Positions 43,999 through 53,367 of a stretch of DNA of 59,402 nt are shown here, in pieces (the first letter of the stretch is position 1; each line of letters starts with the position of its first letter). The notes under the pieces are model-generated. The model had not been told where the DNA came from and searched no databases. It was given only the letters and a program-made list of their open reading frames with translations. The stretch is from JBGTIS01 sp041745535 (GTDB lineage: Bacteria > Bacteroidota > Bacteroidia > Cytophagales > Cyclobacteriaceae). A program made the translations under genes and the position numbers. The stretch lies in the NCBI GenBank assembly GCA_041745535.1, contig JBGTIS010000178.1, positions 1 to 59,402 of the forward strand. Reading direction: 5' to 3'.

Positions 43999-44838
43999 CT
44001 ACACCATTTGCAAGATACCGCGCACATAACCCACCGATTCGGCCGCGCCGGGTAGGGGATCTTTGCCATCTTTTTCATATTCCAGGGCAAGCGTACCGGC
44101 ATACTTTATTTTGATAAGGGTGTTGATAAACTTTGGAATATCGATTACGCCTCGGCCTACTTCCAATGGAGTTCCATCCGCCTCTGCTTTGTTTTCATCC
44201 TTGAAATGGCAATCGTACAGGCGATCTTTGTACTTCATAGCCAAAGCAGACGGATCTTCTTTGATACGTACCACATGGCCAATATCCATACAAAGCCCAA
44301 TCCGTTTGTCCAGATCTTTAATTTTTTCATACACATCGGTAGCACTTGAATACAGGTCATCGCCGGGGCCATGGTTATGAATCGCCAGCTTTATATCATA
44401 TTCTTTTACTTTTTTGTCGGCCAGCGGTAATAGTTCGTGGTTTGGTACGCCAATAATTACTTTCATACCTGCGTTTTTAGCGTATTCAAAAGCAGTATTC
44501 AACTCATCTTCGGTTTTCATATAGATAACCCCGGCCCCATACAACTCCAAACCGGCATCCCGGACTTTTTTCGCCATGGCCTTGATTTCTTCAGGCGAAG
44601 CATCCAACGGCATGTGCATGCTTTTCAGGGCTATTTTTTTGATGCCCAACCGCTTGGTCATTTCTATGGTTTCGTCCAGCGAAAACTCACGAAAAGTGTA
44701 AGAAGCAATACCCAATTCGAAAGGGTAAGTACCAGCCAGTTTGGATTGGGCCAGGGTTGCTGTGGATTTTAATTGAAACACTGTAGCAGCACCGGCCATA
44801 CCTACAGCTCTTAGGAAATTTTTTCTGGTAATTTTCAT
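43999..44838 (-). CDS. Exported sugar-phosphate isomerase/epimerase-type TIM-barrel protein
   Basis: A 279-residue xylose-isomerase-like TIM barrel with an N-terminal export signal (ITRKNFLRAVGMAGAATVF), a Tat-like motif with one Arg replaced by Lys. ELGIASYTFREF, AIHNHGPG, LCMDIGHVV, YDCHFKDEN and LALEYEKDG supply the His, Asp and Glu residues that bind the metal at the barrel end. The substrate is unknown; export implies a periplasmic sugar or sugar acid. It stands 175 bases after the lipocalin gene in the same direction. Confidence 0.88.
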   Translation of the reverse strand: MKITRKNFLRAVGMAGAATVFQLKSTATLAQSKLAGTYPFELGIASYTFREFSLDETIEMTKRLGIKKIALKSMHMPLDASPEEIKAMAKKVRDAGLELYGAGVIYMKTEDELNTAFEYAKNAGMKVIIGVPNHELLPLADKKVKEYDIKLAIHNHGPGDDLYSSATDVYEKIKDLDKRIGLCMDIGHVVRIKEDPSALAMKYKDRLYDCHFKDENKAEADGTPLEVGRGVIDIPKFINTLIKIKYAGTLALEYEKDGKDPLPGAAESVGYVRGILQMV

Positions 44839-44957
44839 TTTGTAAAATTTAGAAAAATTTAAATATTCCTTAAATTAAATATTTTTTCCAGGTAGCCCCA
44901 AGAATTTTATCAACTTACTACAAGTATTAATTTTTTGCTGGCTGGAAGTCGGGAGTT

Positions 44958-44996
44958 GGAAGATCGAAGCCAAAATTCTTCCGGCTTCGGTCTTCC
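44958..44996. repeat. GC-rich hairpin, possible REP-like element
   Basis: GGAAGATCGAAGCC (44958-44971) pairs with GGCTTCGGTCTTCC (44983-44996), 14 bp with one G-T wobble, around an 11-base loop. The flanks carry related GGAAGTCGGGAG-type words. There is no T run for either strand. It lies between the lipocalin and isomerase genes and looks like a repetitive extragenic palindrome. Confidence 0.6.
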
Positions 44997-45013
44997 ACTT
45001 TCAACCAGATCAT

Positions 45014-45589
45014 TTAATCAATCAAAGAAGCCAGAAATCCCCGCTGTGGTTGGGGCTGTTCGGTAAAAATCAGCGTACTGGTATCGAATCCGCTATCCTG
45101 AGCTCTGGCAAGCAGTTTGTCTATAGTTCTCTGCCTCAGATAAGGTTTGCGACTCAGTATCCAGAGGTATTCCCGCGAAGGTTCACCTACCAGGGCATAT
45201 TCGTAATGGTCACCCACTTCCAGTATCCAGTAATCGCCTTTTACAGGCCAGAAAAACCGCACCTTTAGTTTAGCATTGGTAGCCTTGTCTACCACATATG
45301 CCTTCCCGGTAGCTTCTTTCAGTTTACCATCGAGCGAACCGATCCGGCAGGTGTTTTGCACTTTCACGCTTCCGTCTTTCCGAAGCGAATAAACCGCTTT
45401 GGCGCCAAAACAGTTTTTTTCGAATGAAGCCGGCATCCGGGCAATTTCATACCATTCGCCCATGTATTTTTCAATTTCTACATAAGGCGCTACCTCTAAG
45501 GGAGGATTTTTTTTCCTGTTCATAACCAAGGTGGCCACTCCGGCAGCTGCCAGTATAGCGGCACCCGTGTATAATTCTTTATTTTTCAT
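45014..45589 (-). CDS. Blc-type bacterial lipocalin
   Basis: A 191-residue lipocalin. A hydrophobic N-terminal segment (LYTGAAILAAAGVATLVMN) serves as a membrane anchor or uncleaved signal; no lipobox Cys is present, unlike E. coli Blc. The barrel shows the lipocalin motifs: YMGEWYEIARMPASFEKNC at the start, VRFFWPVKGDYWILEVGDHYEYALVG and the C-terminal YLWILSRKP. It binds hydrophobic ligands such as fatty acids or lysophospholipids. It starts 27 bases after the GH15 gene, so it is in the same unit. Confidence 0.92.
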   Translation of the reverse strand: MKNKELYTGAAILAAAGVATLVMNRKKNPPLEVAPYVEIEKYMGEWYEIARMPASFEKNCFGAKAVYSLRKDGSVKVQNTCRIGSLDGKLKEATGKAYVVDKATNAKLKVRFFWPVKGDYWILEVGDHYEYALVGEPSREYLWILSRKPYLRQRTIDKLLARAQDSGFDTSTLIFTEQPQPQRGFLASLID

Positions 45590-45616
45590 ATACTTACAAA
45601 TTAAAATTAATAGTTA

Positions 45617-47458
45617 TTATTCAACATGTTCTTTAGATAACATTCGATTCAGGGTAAATGCCGCGCTTATCAGTGAAAGGTGGGTAAAAGCCTGCGGAAA
45701 GTTACCCAGTTGCTCGCCCCTTAAACCAATTTCTTCGGCAAACAATCCCAGATGATTGGCGTATCCCAGCATTTTTTCAAAAAATAACCGGGCTTTTTCT
45801 ACTTGCCCGCCTCGCGCCAGGCATTCTACATACCAAAAAGAGCAAATAGAAAAAGTACCTTCTTTTCCATCGAAACCGTCTGGCGAGTATTTGGTATTGT
45901 AACGGTACACCAAAGTATCAGATACCAGTTCCTTTTCAATGGCTTTCATGGTACATTGCCATTTCGGATCGTACGGACTAATAAACCTGACCAAAGGCAT
46001 AATGAGCGCGGAAGCATCCACAAAATCGCACCCTTTATATTGCGCAAACGACTGAATATCTTCATTCCAGAAGTTATGGTATACGTCTTCAAAAATCTGA
46101 TTTCGTACGTTTCGCCATTTGTCCAGCGGATAGGGAAACGACCTTTTCTCGGCCAGCCTTACAGCCCGGTCAACAGCTACCCAACACATTACCCGCGAGT
46201 ATAAAAACTCCTGCTTTTCTGACCGGATTTCCCAAATACCGTGGTCTTTCTTTTTCCAGTTATCACATACATAATCGATCTGATCGACCAGTTTGGTCCA
46301 GAAATCGTAGGTAACCGGCAACCCGTGTTTGTCATACAGGTAAATGCTGTCCATCAGTTCGCCATAAATATCCAGTTGCATCTGCTTGTAAGCATTGTTT
46401 CCAATCCGAACGGGTTTAGAACCAGCATAGCCTTCCAGATGGTTCAGGTCCTCTTCTTCCAGCGCCCAATCCCCATTCAGGGAATACATCAGCTGAAGAT
46501 GCTTTCCTTCTTTCAGATTCTTCTCGAATTGTCCGCGAATCCATTTCATGAACTTTCCGGCTTCGTTAGTATACCCTAATCTGATAAGCGCATACATGGT
46601 AAAAGCCGCATCCCGAATCCAGATATAACGGTAATCCCAGTTCCGTTTGCCATCTATTACCTCGGGCAGGCTGAACGTAGGCGCTGCTACCGTGCTGCCA
46701 TGCTTATAGGAAGTAAGCAGCTTCAGCGTGAGGGCAGAACGATGCACCATTTCCATCCAGCGGCCTTTATAGGTGGAACTACCAATCCAGGTTTTCCAGA
46801 AATTTACGGTATCCTGAAAGCTTGTTTCCACATAATTTTCTAAAGTATCTTTACCATCTTCTTTGTCGCCTTTTTTAGAAGCCAGTTCCAGCACCAACAC
46901 CACCGAATCTTTCTCTTTCAAACTAAATTCAGCATGAATGTCATCATCTTTAAGCTTGATAGGTTTATTGCACATCAGGCGCACCAGGGTTTTGTCCTTT
47001 CCTTTACTCTGGAATACAATTTCTTTTTTATTTTCGGTTTTAATGGTATGGCCAGACCGGGCATAATTGAATCGCGGACTGCACTCCATTTTAATTTTTA
47101 CCTTTCCCCTAACGCTGGTAACTTTTCTGATTAATGTACAATTATGTTCTTTTTCCTTTACCGGCATAAAATCAGTGATTTCTACCATACCCTGGTATGA
47201 CAAAAATCGGGTAAGCAGCACATTGGTATCGGGCAGATAAAGCTGTTTATAATCTACTTCCTCCAACTGGGGCTTAATTTCAAATTTTCCTCCTTTCTCG
47301 CTGTCCAGCAGCGACGCGAAAATTGATGGTGAATCGAACTGCGGAAAACACATAAAATCCAGAGAGCCGTTTTTGCCGATCAGGGCAATGGTATGCTGAT
47401 TTCCTATAATTCCGTAATTTCCAATGGGCTGGTACCTTGAATTATTCTTTTTATCCAT
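45617..47458 (-). CDS. Glycoside hydrolase family 15 enzyme (glucoamylase/trehalase type)
   Basis: A 613-residue GH15 protein, without a signal peptide, so cytoplasmic. The start YQPIGNYGIIGNQHTIALIGKNGSLDFMCFPQFDSPS is the N-terminal beta-sandwich of trehalase-like GH15. The (alpha/alpha)6 catalytic barrel follows with RNWDYRYIWIRDAAFTMYAL, DHGIWEIR (the general-acid Glu region), VMCWVAVDRA and GKEGTFSICSFWYVECLA, which holds the other catalytic Glu. It releases glucose from trehalose or alpha-glucans. It lies 25 bases after the SDR gene. Confidence 0.93.
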   Translation of the reverse strand: MDKKNNSRYQPIGNYGIIGNQHTIALIGKNGSLDFMCFPQFDSPSIFASLLDSEKGGKFEIKPQLEEVDYKQLYLPDTNVLLTRFLSYQGMVEITDFMPVKEKEHNCTLIRKVTSVRGKVKIKMECSPRFNYARSGHTIKTENKKEIVFQSKGKDKTLVRLMCNKPIKLKDDDIHAEFSLKEKDSVVLVLELASKKGDKEDGKDTLENYVETSFQDTVNFWKTWIGSSTYKGRWMEMVHRSALTLKLLTSYKHGSTVAAPTFSLPEVIDGKRNWDYRYIWIRDAAFTMYALIRLGYTNEAGKFMKWIRGQFEKNLKEGKHLQLMYSLNGDWALEEEDLNHLEGYAGSKPVRIGNNAYKQMQLDIYGELMDSIYLYDKHGLPVTYDFWTKLVDQIDYVCDNWKKKDHGIWEIRSEKQEFLYSRVMCWVAVDRAVRLAEKRSFPYPLDKWRNVRNQIFEDVYHNFWNEDIQSFAQYKGCDFVDASALIMPLVRFISPYDPKWQCTMKAIEKELVSDTLVYRYNTKYSPDGFDGKEGTFSICSFWYVECLARGGQVEKARLFFEKMLGYANHLGLFAEEIGLRGEQLGNFPQAFTHLSLISAAFTLNRMLSKEHVE

Positions 47459-47483
47459 GAAAAACTATTTCTGTGGCTTTATT

Positions 47484-48284
47484 TTAACCGTTGCCAATAA
47501 AACCTGGATAAAGGGTCATGCCACCATCTACATACATGGTAGTACCAGTAACATAGTCCGATTCGTCAGAAGCCAACCACACTGCCGCTTTGCCAATATC
47601 TTCAGGTTCACCAATCCGGTGATAAGGGATTAGTTTCAACAAATCTTTCATGGCTTCGGCATCTTCCCAAACCGATTGGTTGATAGGAGTTTTAATAGCA
47701 CCGGGACTGATACTATTCACCCTGATTTTATAGGGCGCCAGTTCCTGTGCCATGGTTTTCATCATCATCATAATTCCTCCTTTCGCGGTAGCGTAGTTCA
47801 CATGGCCTGCCCAGGGAATAATATCGTGTACTGAACTCATACAAATAATTTTTCCGGCGGCTTTTGATTTGCCTTCCACTACCCCCCTGCGCACAAACTC
47901 TCTGGCAGCAGCCTGCCCACACAGAAACTGCCCGGTTAAATTGATATTGATTACTTTCTGCCAATCATCATAACTCATTTCCAGAAAGGGAGCGTCTTTT
48001 TGTATGCCGGAATTGCTCACCAGAATATCAACCGTTCCGAAGGTGTCAATCGTTTTTTTAAACATGGCCTCCACATCCTCAGGTTTGCTCACATCAGCCT
48101 GGCAAATAATCCCTTTTCCACCACCTTCTTCTACCTGTTTCAGCACTTTTTCCGCTCTTTCTTTTCCGCTTGAATAATTGATGCATACGTTGGCGCCTTC
48201 TGCTGCCAAAGCTAAGGCTACAGCTGTGCCAATGCCTGAACTGGCACCCGTTACCACAGCCGTTTGTCCGTCAAGTCTTTTCAT
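47484..48284 (-). CDS. SDR-family glucose 1-dehydrogenase-like oxidoreductase
   Basis: A 266-residue short-chain dehydrogenase. The NAD(P)-binding TGASSGIG is at residues 12-19, NSG at about 91-93, and the catalytic Ser in CMSSVHDI plus Tyr-Lys in YATAKGG. The whole resembles Bacillus-type glucose 1-dehydrogenase, which makes gluconolactone. The C-terminal GTTMYVDGGMTLYPGF is usual. Between GH63 and GH15 genes that release glucose, an oxidation of free glucose is the natural reading, but other substrates are possible. Confidence 0.85.
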   Translation of the reverse strand: MKRLDGQTAVVTGASSGIGTAVALALAAEGANVCINYSSGKERAEKVLKQVEEGGGKGIICQADVSKPEDVEAMFKKTIDTFGTVDILVSNSGIQKDAPFLEMSYDDWQKVININLTGQFLCGQAAAREFVRRGVVEGKSKAAGKIICMSSVHDIIPWAGHVNYATAKGGIMMMMKTMAQELAPYKIRVNSISPGAIKTPINQSVWEDAEAMKDLLKLIPYHRIGEPEDIGKAAVWLASDESDYVTGTTMYVDGGMTLYPGFIGNG

Positions 48285-48440
48285 ATTTTTTTATTAAAAA
48301 GTGAAGTACCGCGCCTGTTGTTTTGGTTAGTGCAGACTTACCCTCTCATAACCTTTCTGACATGAATTTGTTGGAATCAACTCATAGATTTTGGTGATTT
48401 ATAGTGCTATGTGCCTGATTCAGGAATAAAAAGTACTTGG

Positions 48441-51071
48441 CTACCATTTTTTGCTTAACAGCAAATTGGCAATCAGGCCGGTCCACCCGGTTTGGTGTGA
48501 AGCCCCCAGGCCGCTTCCATTGTCGCCATGAAAGTATTCATAAAACAAAAGATGATCTTTAAAATGAGCATTATTCTGAAACTTTTCTACATTGCCATGC
48601 AGGGGTCGCTGCCCGTTTTGATCCGGTAAAAATATTTTAGAAATCCGCTTGGACAGCTCATCAGCGATCTGATCGAGGGTAAGGTAATTTCCGGAATGGG
48701 TAGGATATTCAACAAGAAAATCATTTCCATAATAATGATGGAACCGCCGCAACGATTTTATAATTAAATAGTTAATGGGAAACCAGATGGGGCCCCGCCA
48801 GTTTGAATTACCACCAAACAAATTGGTTTTCGATTCCCCGGGTTCATAGCCGATGGTATTGGTGATTCCATCGGCATGGAAGGTATAAGGATGTTCCAGG
48901 TGGTAGCGCGATAAGGCTCGCACGCCGTATTCTGACAAAAATTCGGATTCGTCCAGCATACGTTTTAACAGCATTTTCATACGGTGCCCCCGCAACAGCG
49001 ATAGCAATATGGTTTCACTTTTACCTTTTACCTCCCACCTCGATACCAGGTTAGCCAGATCGGGCCGGTATTTTAAAAACCAGTGCATGCGTTCCTTAAA
49101 TGCCGGAAACTGGCTAATATTTTCACTGTCGATTACTTCTACGGCAAACAATGGGATCAGCCCCACAATAGAGCGGACTTTTAACTTTACAAAAGTATTG
49201 TCGGGCCTGTTCAATACATCGTAGAAAAATTCATCATCTTCATCCCAAATGTTAATTCCTTTGTTGCCGATGTTGGTCAGTGAGCCGGCAATGTATAAAA
49301 AATGCTCAAAAAATTTAGTAGCCAGGTCCTGGTATACCGGGTCGGTTTTAGCCAGTTCCAGCGCGATGCGCATCATGTTCAAAGCATACATGGCCATCCA
49401 ACTGGTACTGTCTGCCTGATCTACAAACTCACCGTTGTCCATACCCGCGCTGCGGTCGAATACGCTGATGTTGTCCAGGCCTAAAAAACCACCCTGAAAT
49501 ATGTTATTGCCATTGTTATCCTGCCGGTTTACCCACCAGGTAAAATTAATCAGCAGTTTGTTAAACATAGCTTTTAAAAAAGAGGTATCACAGTTTCCGT
49601 GCTGCTCCTGGTCTGTTTTGTAAACCTGCCAGCTGGCCCATGCCTGAACTGGCGGATTTACATTAGAAAATTCCCACTCATAAGCCGGAAGTTCACCGTT
49701 TGGGTTCATATACCATTCTCGCGTGAGGAGTAACAATTGCTGCTTGGCAAATTCCGGATCAATCCGGGCCAGGGTTACGCAATGAAAGGCCAGGTCCCAG
49801 GCGGCATACCAGGGATATTCCCAGGTGTCGGGCATCGAGATTATATCTTTGTTGATAAGATGGATCCAAGAGCTGTTTCTGCTATTCAACCGGGAAGCAG
49901 GCGGGGACGGTTTAGCCGGATCGCCACTGAGCCATTTAGGTACATTATAATGGTAAAATTGCTTCCCCCAAAGCATGCCGGCAAAAGCCTGCCGCATGAT
50001 ATTTTTTTCCTCTTCAGCATGCACTGCTAACTCCATATTTTCGTAAAATTCGTCGGCATCTTGTATACGCTGGGTAAAAATATTATCAAAATCAGCAAAA
50101 TAGTCAGGCAGGTTTTCTTCTGTAGTAAGCCTGAATTTGAGTATAACAGATTCTTTTGCCGGTATGGTCAGGTTATAGTTCAATGCCGCTTTTGTACCTT
50201 GGTATTCGCCAGAAGCGGCTCTTTGATTGCCCGATACAATATAATCGTTAATCCCATCTTTATAATATTTTTGTTCCGGCCTTTTGGTGCCATACAATTT
50301 TTCAGAATTAGATTCATTATCTGTAAATAAAAGCTGTGGGTTTCCTTCCCAATACAAATAATAACCTCCTAATTTGATATGATCAATTTTTAACCGGTGC
50401 TGGTCGGTAGCCATTAAAAGGGGTTTATAATCATTATAACCCCATGCCCAGGTATTGCTGTACCAAAGCTGGGGTATTATATGAAGGTCCGCGCTTTCCG
50501 GTCCTCGATTATGGACGGTAATACGAACTAGCATATCCTGAGGCGTTTGCTTGGCGTATTCGATAAAAATATCAAAATACCGGTCTTCATTAAATATACC
50601 GGTATCGATAAGTTCAAACTCGGGTTCATTTCTGTTACGTTTCCGGTTTTCTTCTACCAGTTGCTGGTAGGGAAATGCTGCCTGTGGGTATTTATACAGC
50701 ATTTTCATATAAGCATGCGTGGGCAGATTATCCAGATAATAATAATATTCCTTTACATCTTCCCCATGGTTACCCTCCGGCCCCGACAAACCAAATAGTC
50801 TTTCCTTCAGAATAGGATCTTTCTTATTCCAGAATGCCGGAGCGAAACATAATATCTGCTCCAAATCGCAAACACCACCCAGACCTTCTTCACCCCAGCG
50901 GTAGGTTTTACTCCGCGCCATATCGTGCGTGGTATAATGCCAGGCATCACCATTAGCACTATAATCTTCCCGCACAGTCCCCCACTGCCGCTCGGTTAGG
51001 TAGGGCCCCCAATTTCTCCATGCCGTGTTGGTGGTATTAGCTTCATGTAAGCGTTCCTGTTCTTTTGTCAT
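48441..51071 (-). CDS. GH63-type glucosidase (MGH1-like)
   Basis: An 876-residue glucosidase without a signal peptide. Residues 1-380 form a beta-rich N-terminal part (WGPYLTERQWGTVREDYS at the start). The rest is an (alpha/alpha)6 barrel: WEYPWYAAWDLAFHCVTLA, with a general-acid Asp, then AYEWEFSNVNPPVQAWA, SNWRGPIWFPINYLI and FHGDNGSGLGASHQTGWTGL. These match GH63 and the related mannosylglycerate hydrolase group. Substrate may be alpha-glucosides, mannosylglycerate or glucosylglycerate. First gene of a minus-strand run with the SDR and GH15 genes; the SDR gene is 156 bases away. Confidence 0.9.
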   Translation of the reverse strand: MTKEQERLHEANTTNTAWRNWGPYLTERQWGTVREDYSANGDAWHYTTHDMARSKTYRWGEEGLGGVCDLEQILCFAPAFWNKKDPILKERLFGLSGPEGNHGEDVKEYYYYLDNLPTHAYMKMLYKYPQAAFPYQQLVEENRKRNRNEPEFELIDTGIFNEDRYFDIFIEYAKQTPQDMLVRITVHNRGPESADLHIIPQLWYSNTWAWGYNDYKPLLMATDQHRLKIDHIKLGGYYLYWEGNPQLLFTDNESNSEKLYGTKRPEQKYYKDGINDYIVSGNQRAASGEYQGTKAALNYNLTIPAKESVILKFRLTTEENLPDYFADFDNIFTQRIQDADEFYENMELAVHAEEEKNIMRQAFAGMLWGKQFYHYNVPKWLSGDPAKPSPPASRLNSRNSSWIHLINKDIISMPDTWEYPWYAAWDLAFHCVTLARIDPEFAKQQLLLLTREWYMNPNGELPAYEWEFSNVNPPVQAWASWQVYKTDQEQHGNCDTSFLKAMFNKLLINFTWWVNRQDNNGNNIFQGGFLGLDNISVFDRSAGMDNGEFVDQADSTSWMAMYALNMMRIALELAKTDPVYQDLATKFFEHFLYIAGSLTNIGNKGINIWDEDDEFFYDVLNRPDNTFVKLKVRSIVGLIPLFAVEVIDSENISQFPAFKERMHWFLKYRPDLANLVSRWEVKGKSETILLSLLRGHRMKMLLKRMLDESEFLSEYGVRALSRYHLEHPYTFHADGITNTIGYEPGESKTNLFGGNSNWRGPIWFPINYLIIKSLRRFHHYYGNDFLVEYPTHSGNYLTLDQIADELSKRISKIFLPDQNGQRPLHGNVEKFQNNAHFKDHLLFYEYFHGDNGSGLGASHQTGWTGLIANLLLSKKW

Positions 51072-51319
51072 TTTTGTTTTGGGTTAACAATTCTGGATTC
51101 AGAGTTTGATTAAAACACAGTATCATTCCGCAGCCAATTAAAAATAATTTAGCCTCGTATCATAACTATAAAGGAAATCTAATAAAAACTCTTTGTAATA
51201 CAATCAAATACAAAACGGTTTTTGGTCATCTAATTTTCCGATTATAATGAGGAATTACTGGGGGTTTGAACCAAAGATAATGATAAAATTAAGGTTGATT
51301 TTCAGTTTATAAAATTAAT

Positions 51320-51337
51320 TTTTAGATTTGTCTAAAA
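51320..51337 (+). promoter_or_regulatory. Palindrome over the mntH -7 element (possible MntR/DtxR-type operator)
   Basis: TTTTAGA (51320-51326), spacer TTTG, TCTAAAA (51331-51337): perfect 7-bp arms. Its middle, TAGATTTG at 51323-51330, fits TAnnTTTG, 17 bases before the ATG. DtxR/MntR-type regulators bind TTTAG-n-CTAAA-like palindromes, so binding would block the promoter. No -33 TTG at the usual distance (one lies 25 bases upstream, at 51295). Confidence 0.45.
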
Positions 51338-51347
51338 TTATATTAAG

Positions 51348-53246
51348 ATGAATTTTACAAAGAGTGATTCCCGATCGCTTGATGAGGTACACGGGTCTGT
51401 GGAAACCTCTGAAAAAAAGGGTTTCTGGCGAAAGTTATTCGCGTTTGCTGGTCCGGCCTATCTGGTAAGTGTGGGTTACATGGATCCGGGTAACTGGGCT
51501 ACTGATATCGCGGGAGGCAGTCAGTTTGGCTATCGGCTCATCTGGGTATTGCTGATGTCGAACCTAATGGCTTTGCTGCTTCAGAGCCTAAGCGCCCGAT
51601 TAGGCATTGTACGGGGCCGCGACCTGGCCCAGGCTTCCCGCGAAACCTATCCGGCAGTAATCAACTTTTTTCTTTATATCCTGGCCGAAATCGCGATCGC
51701 GGCCACCGACCTGGCCGAGGTAATTGGTATGGCCATTGGCTTACAGTTACTGTTTGGCATTCCTTTGTTGACAGGTGTGAGTATTACCGTATTAGATACT
51801 TTTCTCTTTCTGCTCTTGCAGCGCCTGGGCGTTCGTAAAATGGAAGCTTTTATACTGGCTTTGATTGGAATAATTGGCTTCTCATTTTTATTGGAAATAT
51901 ATTTTGCCCAACCCGATGTGGTAGAAATCAGCAAAGGTTTTGTTCCCTACTTACCGAATAATCAGGCGCTTTATATTGCCATTGGTATTATTGGCGCTAC
52001 CGTGATGCCCCATAATTTATACCTGCATTCAGCTTTGGTACAAACTCGAAAAATCAAAAAAGGAAAGCGTAACATACTGGAAGCCATCAAGTTTAATGTA
52101 ATCGATTCGTTTGTAGCCCTGAATATGGCTTTTTTTGTGAATGCGGCTATTTTAATTCTGGCAGCCACTGCTTTTTATAAATCAGGCCTGTACGAAGTTT
52201 CAGAAATACAGGATGCGCATAAGCTGCTGGAAGGTATTCTGGGTACCAAATGGGCACCTATCCTTTTTGCCGTGGCGCTGATTGCCGCTGGACAAAGCTC
52301 TACCATTACCGGCACACTGGCCGGGCAAATCGTAATGGAAGGTTACCTGAACATTCGGTTGCAACCCTGGCTGCGCCGGTTAATTACCCGGTTAATCGCC
52401 ATTGTACCGGCCTTTCTGGTAATCTGGCTAATGGGCGAAGAGGAAACCGGTAACCTGCTGGTACTCAGCCAGGTAATCCTAAGCCTACAGTTGGGCTTTG
52501 CCATTGTTCCGCTCATCCATTTTGTAAGTGATAAAGAGACGATGGGCCGTTTCGCGATCAGACTCTGGTTAAAAATCCTGTCGTGGGTTTCGGCAGCCAT
52601 TATTATTTCGCTCAATCTGAAGCTGATGTATGAGGAAATATTGGGCTGGATACAACAGGCAGGAGAAAATGCTATCTGGTTTTGGCTTACAGTGGTTCCC
52701 ATCGCGGTTTTTTCTGTGTGTATTCTGGTTTATATTGTAGTAAAACCTTTTATTAAACCAGGCATAAAGAAACTGAAACACATTCCGCATGGCGAAGCAA
52801 AAGCACTGGAAAATCTGACCAAACCTACTTATAATAAAATTGCTGTTACCCTCGATTTTACTGACACCGATGTGGTTGCCATTCAGAACGCGATCGCGCA
52901 GGGCAACGAGCACACCGAATACCTGCTGATCCACATTGTAGAAACTGTAGGCGCTCATGTGTTAGGAAAAGACATTAAAGATTTTGAAACCACAGTTGAT
53001 AAATCTTTTCTGTATGAATATGTTAGCAAACTAACCGACAAAGGATATAATGTGTCGTCAAAGCTGGGGTTTGGCAATCCTAAAAACGCGATTCCAAAAA
53101 TAGTGAATCAATATGAAGCAGATCTGCTGGTGATGGGCAGTCATGGACATCGAATGTTTAAGGATTTGCTGTTTGGTACCACAGTAGAAGGCGTAAGACA
53201 CCAACTCCATATTCCAGTGCTGATTGTAAGAAAAAGTAAAATTTAG
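51348..53246 (+). CDS. mntH: Nramp divalent-metal transporter fused to a UspA domain
   Basis: A 632-residue fusion. Residues 25 to about 460 are an Nramp transporter (Mn2+, Fe2+ with protons): DPGNW at 46-50 supplies metal-binding Asp and Asn, MPHNLYLHS is the helix-6 metal site, and about 11 membrane helices are seen. Residues from about 490 form a cytosolic UspA domain (YNKIAVTLDFTDTDVVAI, LLVMGSHGHRMFKDLLFGTTVEGV, PVLIVRK) with the ATP-binding G-2x-G-9x-G pattern. Such fusions suggest nucleotide-controlled transport. The palindrome upstream suggests metal control. Divergent from the GH63 gene. Confidence 0.93.
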   Translation: MNFTKSDSRSLDEVHGSVETSEKKGFWRKLFAFAGPAYLVSVGYMDPGNWATDIAGGSQFGYRLIWVLLMSNLMALLLQSLSARLGIVRGRDLAQASRETYPAVINFFLYILAEIAIAATDLAEVIGMAIGLQLLFGIPLLTGVSITVLDTFLFLLLQRLGVRKMEAFILALIGIIGFSFLLEIYFAQPDVVEISKGFVPYLPNNQALYIAIGIIGATVMPHNLYLHSALVQTRKIKKGKRNILEAIKFNVIDSFVALNMAFFVNAAILILAATAFYKSGLYEVSEIQDAHKLLEGILGTKWAPILFAVALIAAGQSSTITGTLAGQIVMEGYLNIRLQPWLRRLITRLIAIVPAFLVIWLMGEEETGNLLVLSQVILSLQLGFAIVPLIHFVSDKETMGRFAIRLWLKILSWVSAAIIISLNLKLMYEEILGWIQQAGENAIWFWLTVVPIAVFSVCILVYIVVKPFIKPGIKKLKHIPHGEAKALENLTKPTYNKIAVTLDFTDTDVVAIQNAIAQGNEHTEYLLIHIVETVGAHVLGKDIKDFETTVDKSFLYEYVSKLTDKGYNVSSKLGFGNPKNAIPKIVNQYEADLLVMGSHGHRMFKDLLFGTTVEGVRHQLHIPVLIVRKSKI

Positions 53247-53367
53247 GTGTTTACAACAATTTATTTCAGACAACGCCATTAGGAATTTTAATTAGAAAAT
53301 TAGTTCCCTTTCCGAATTCAGATTCCAGATCAATGAGCCCTAATACTGAACTTAAAGGCGCTTTCAG

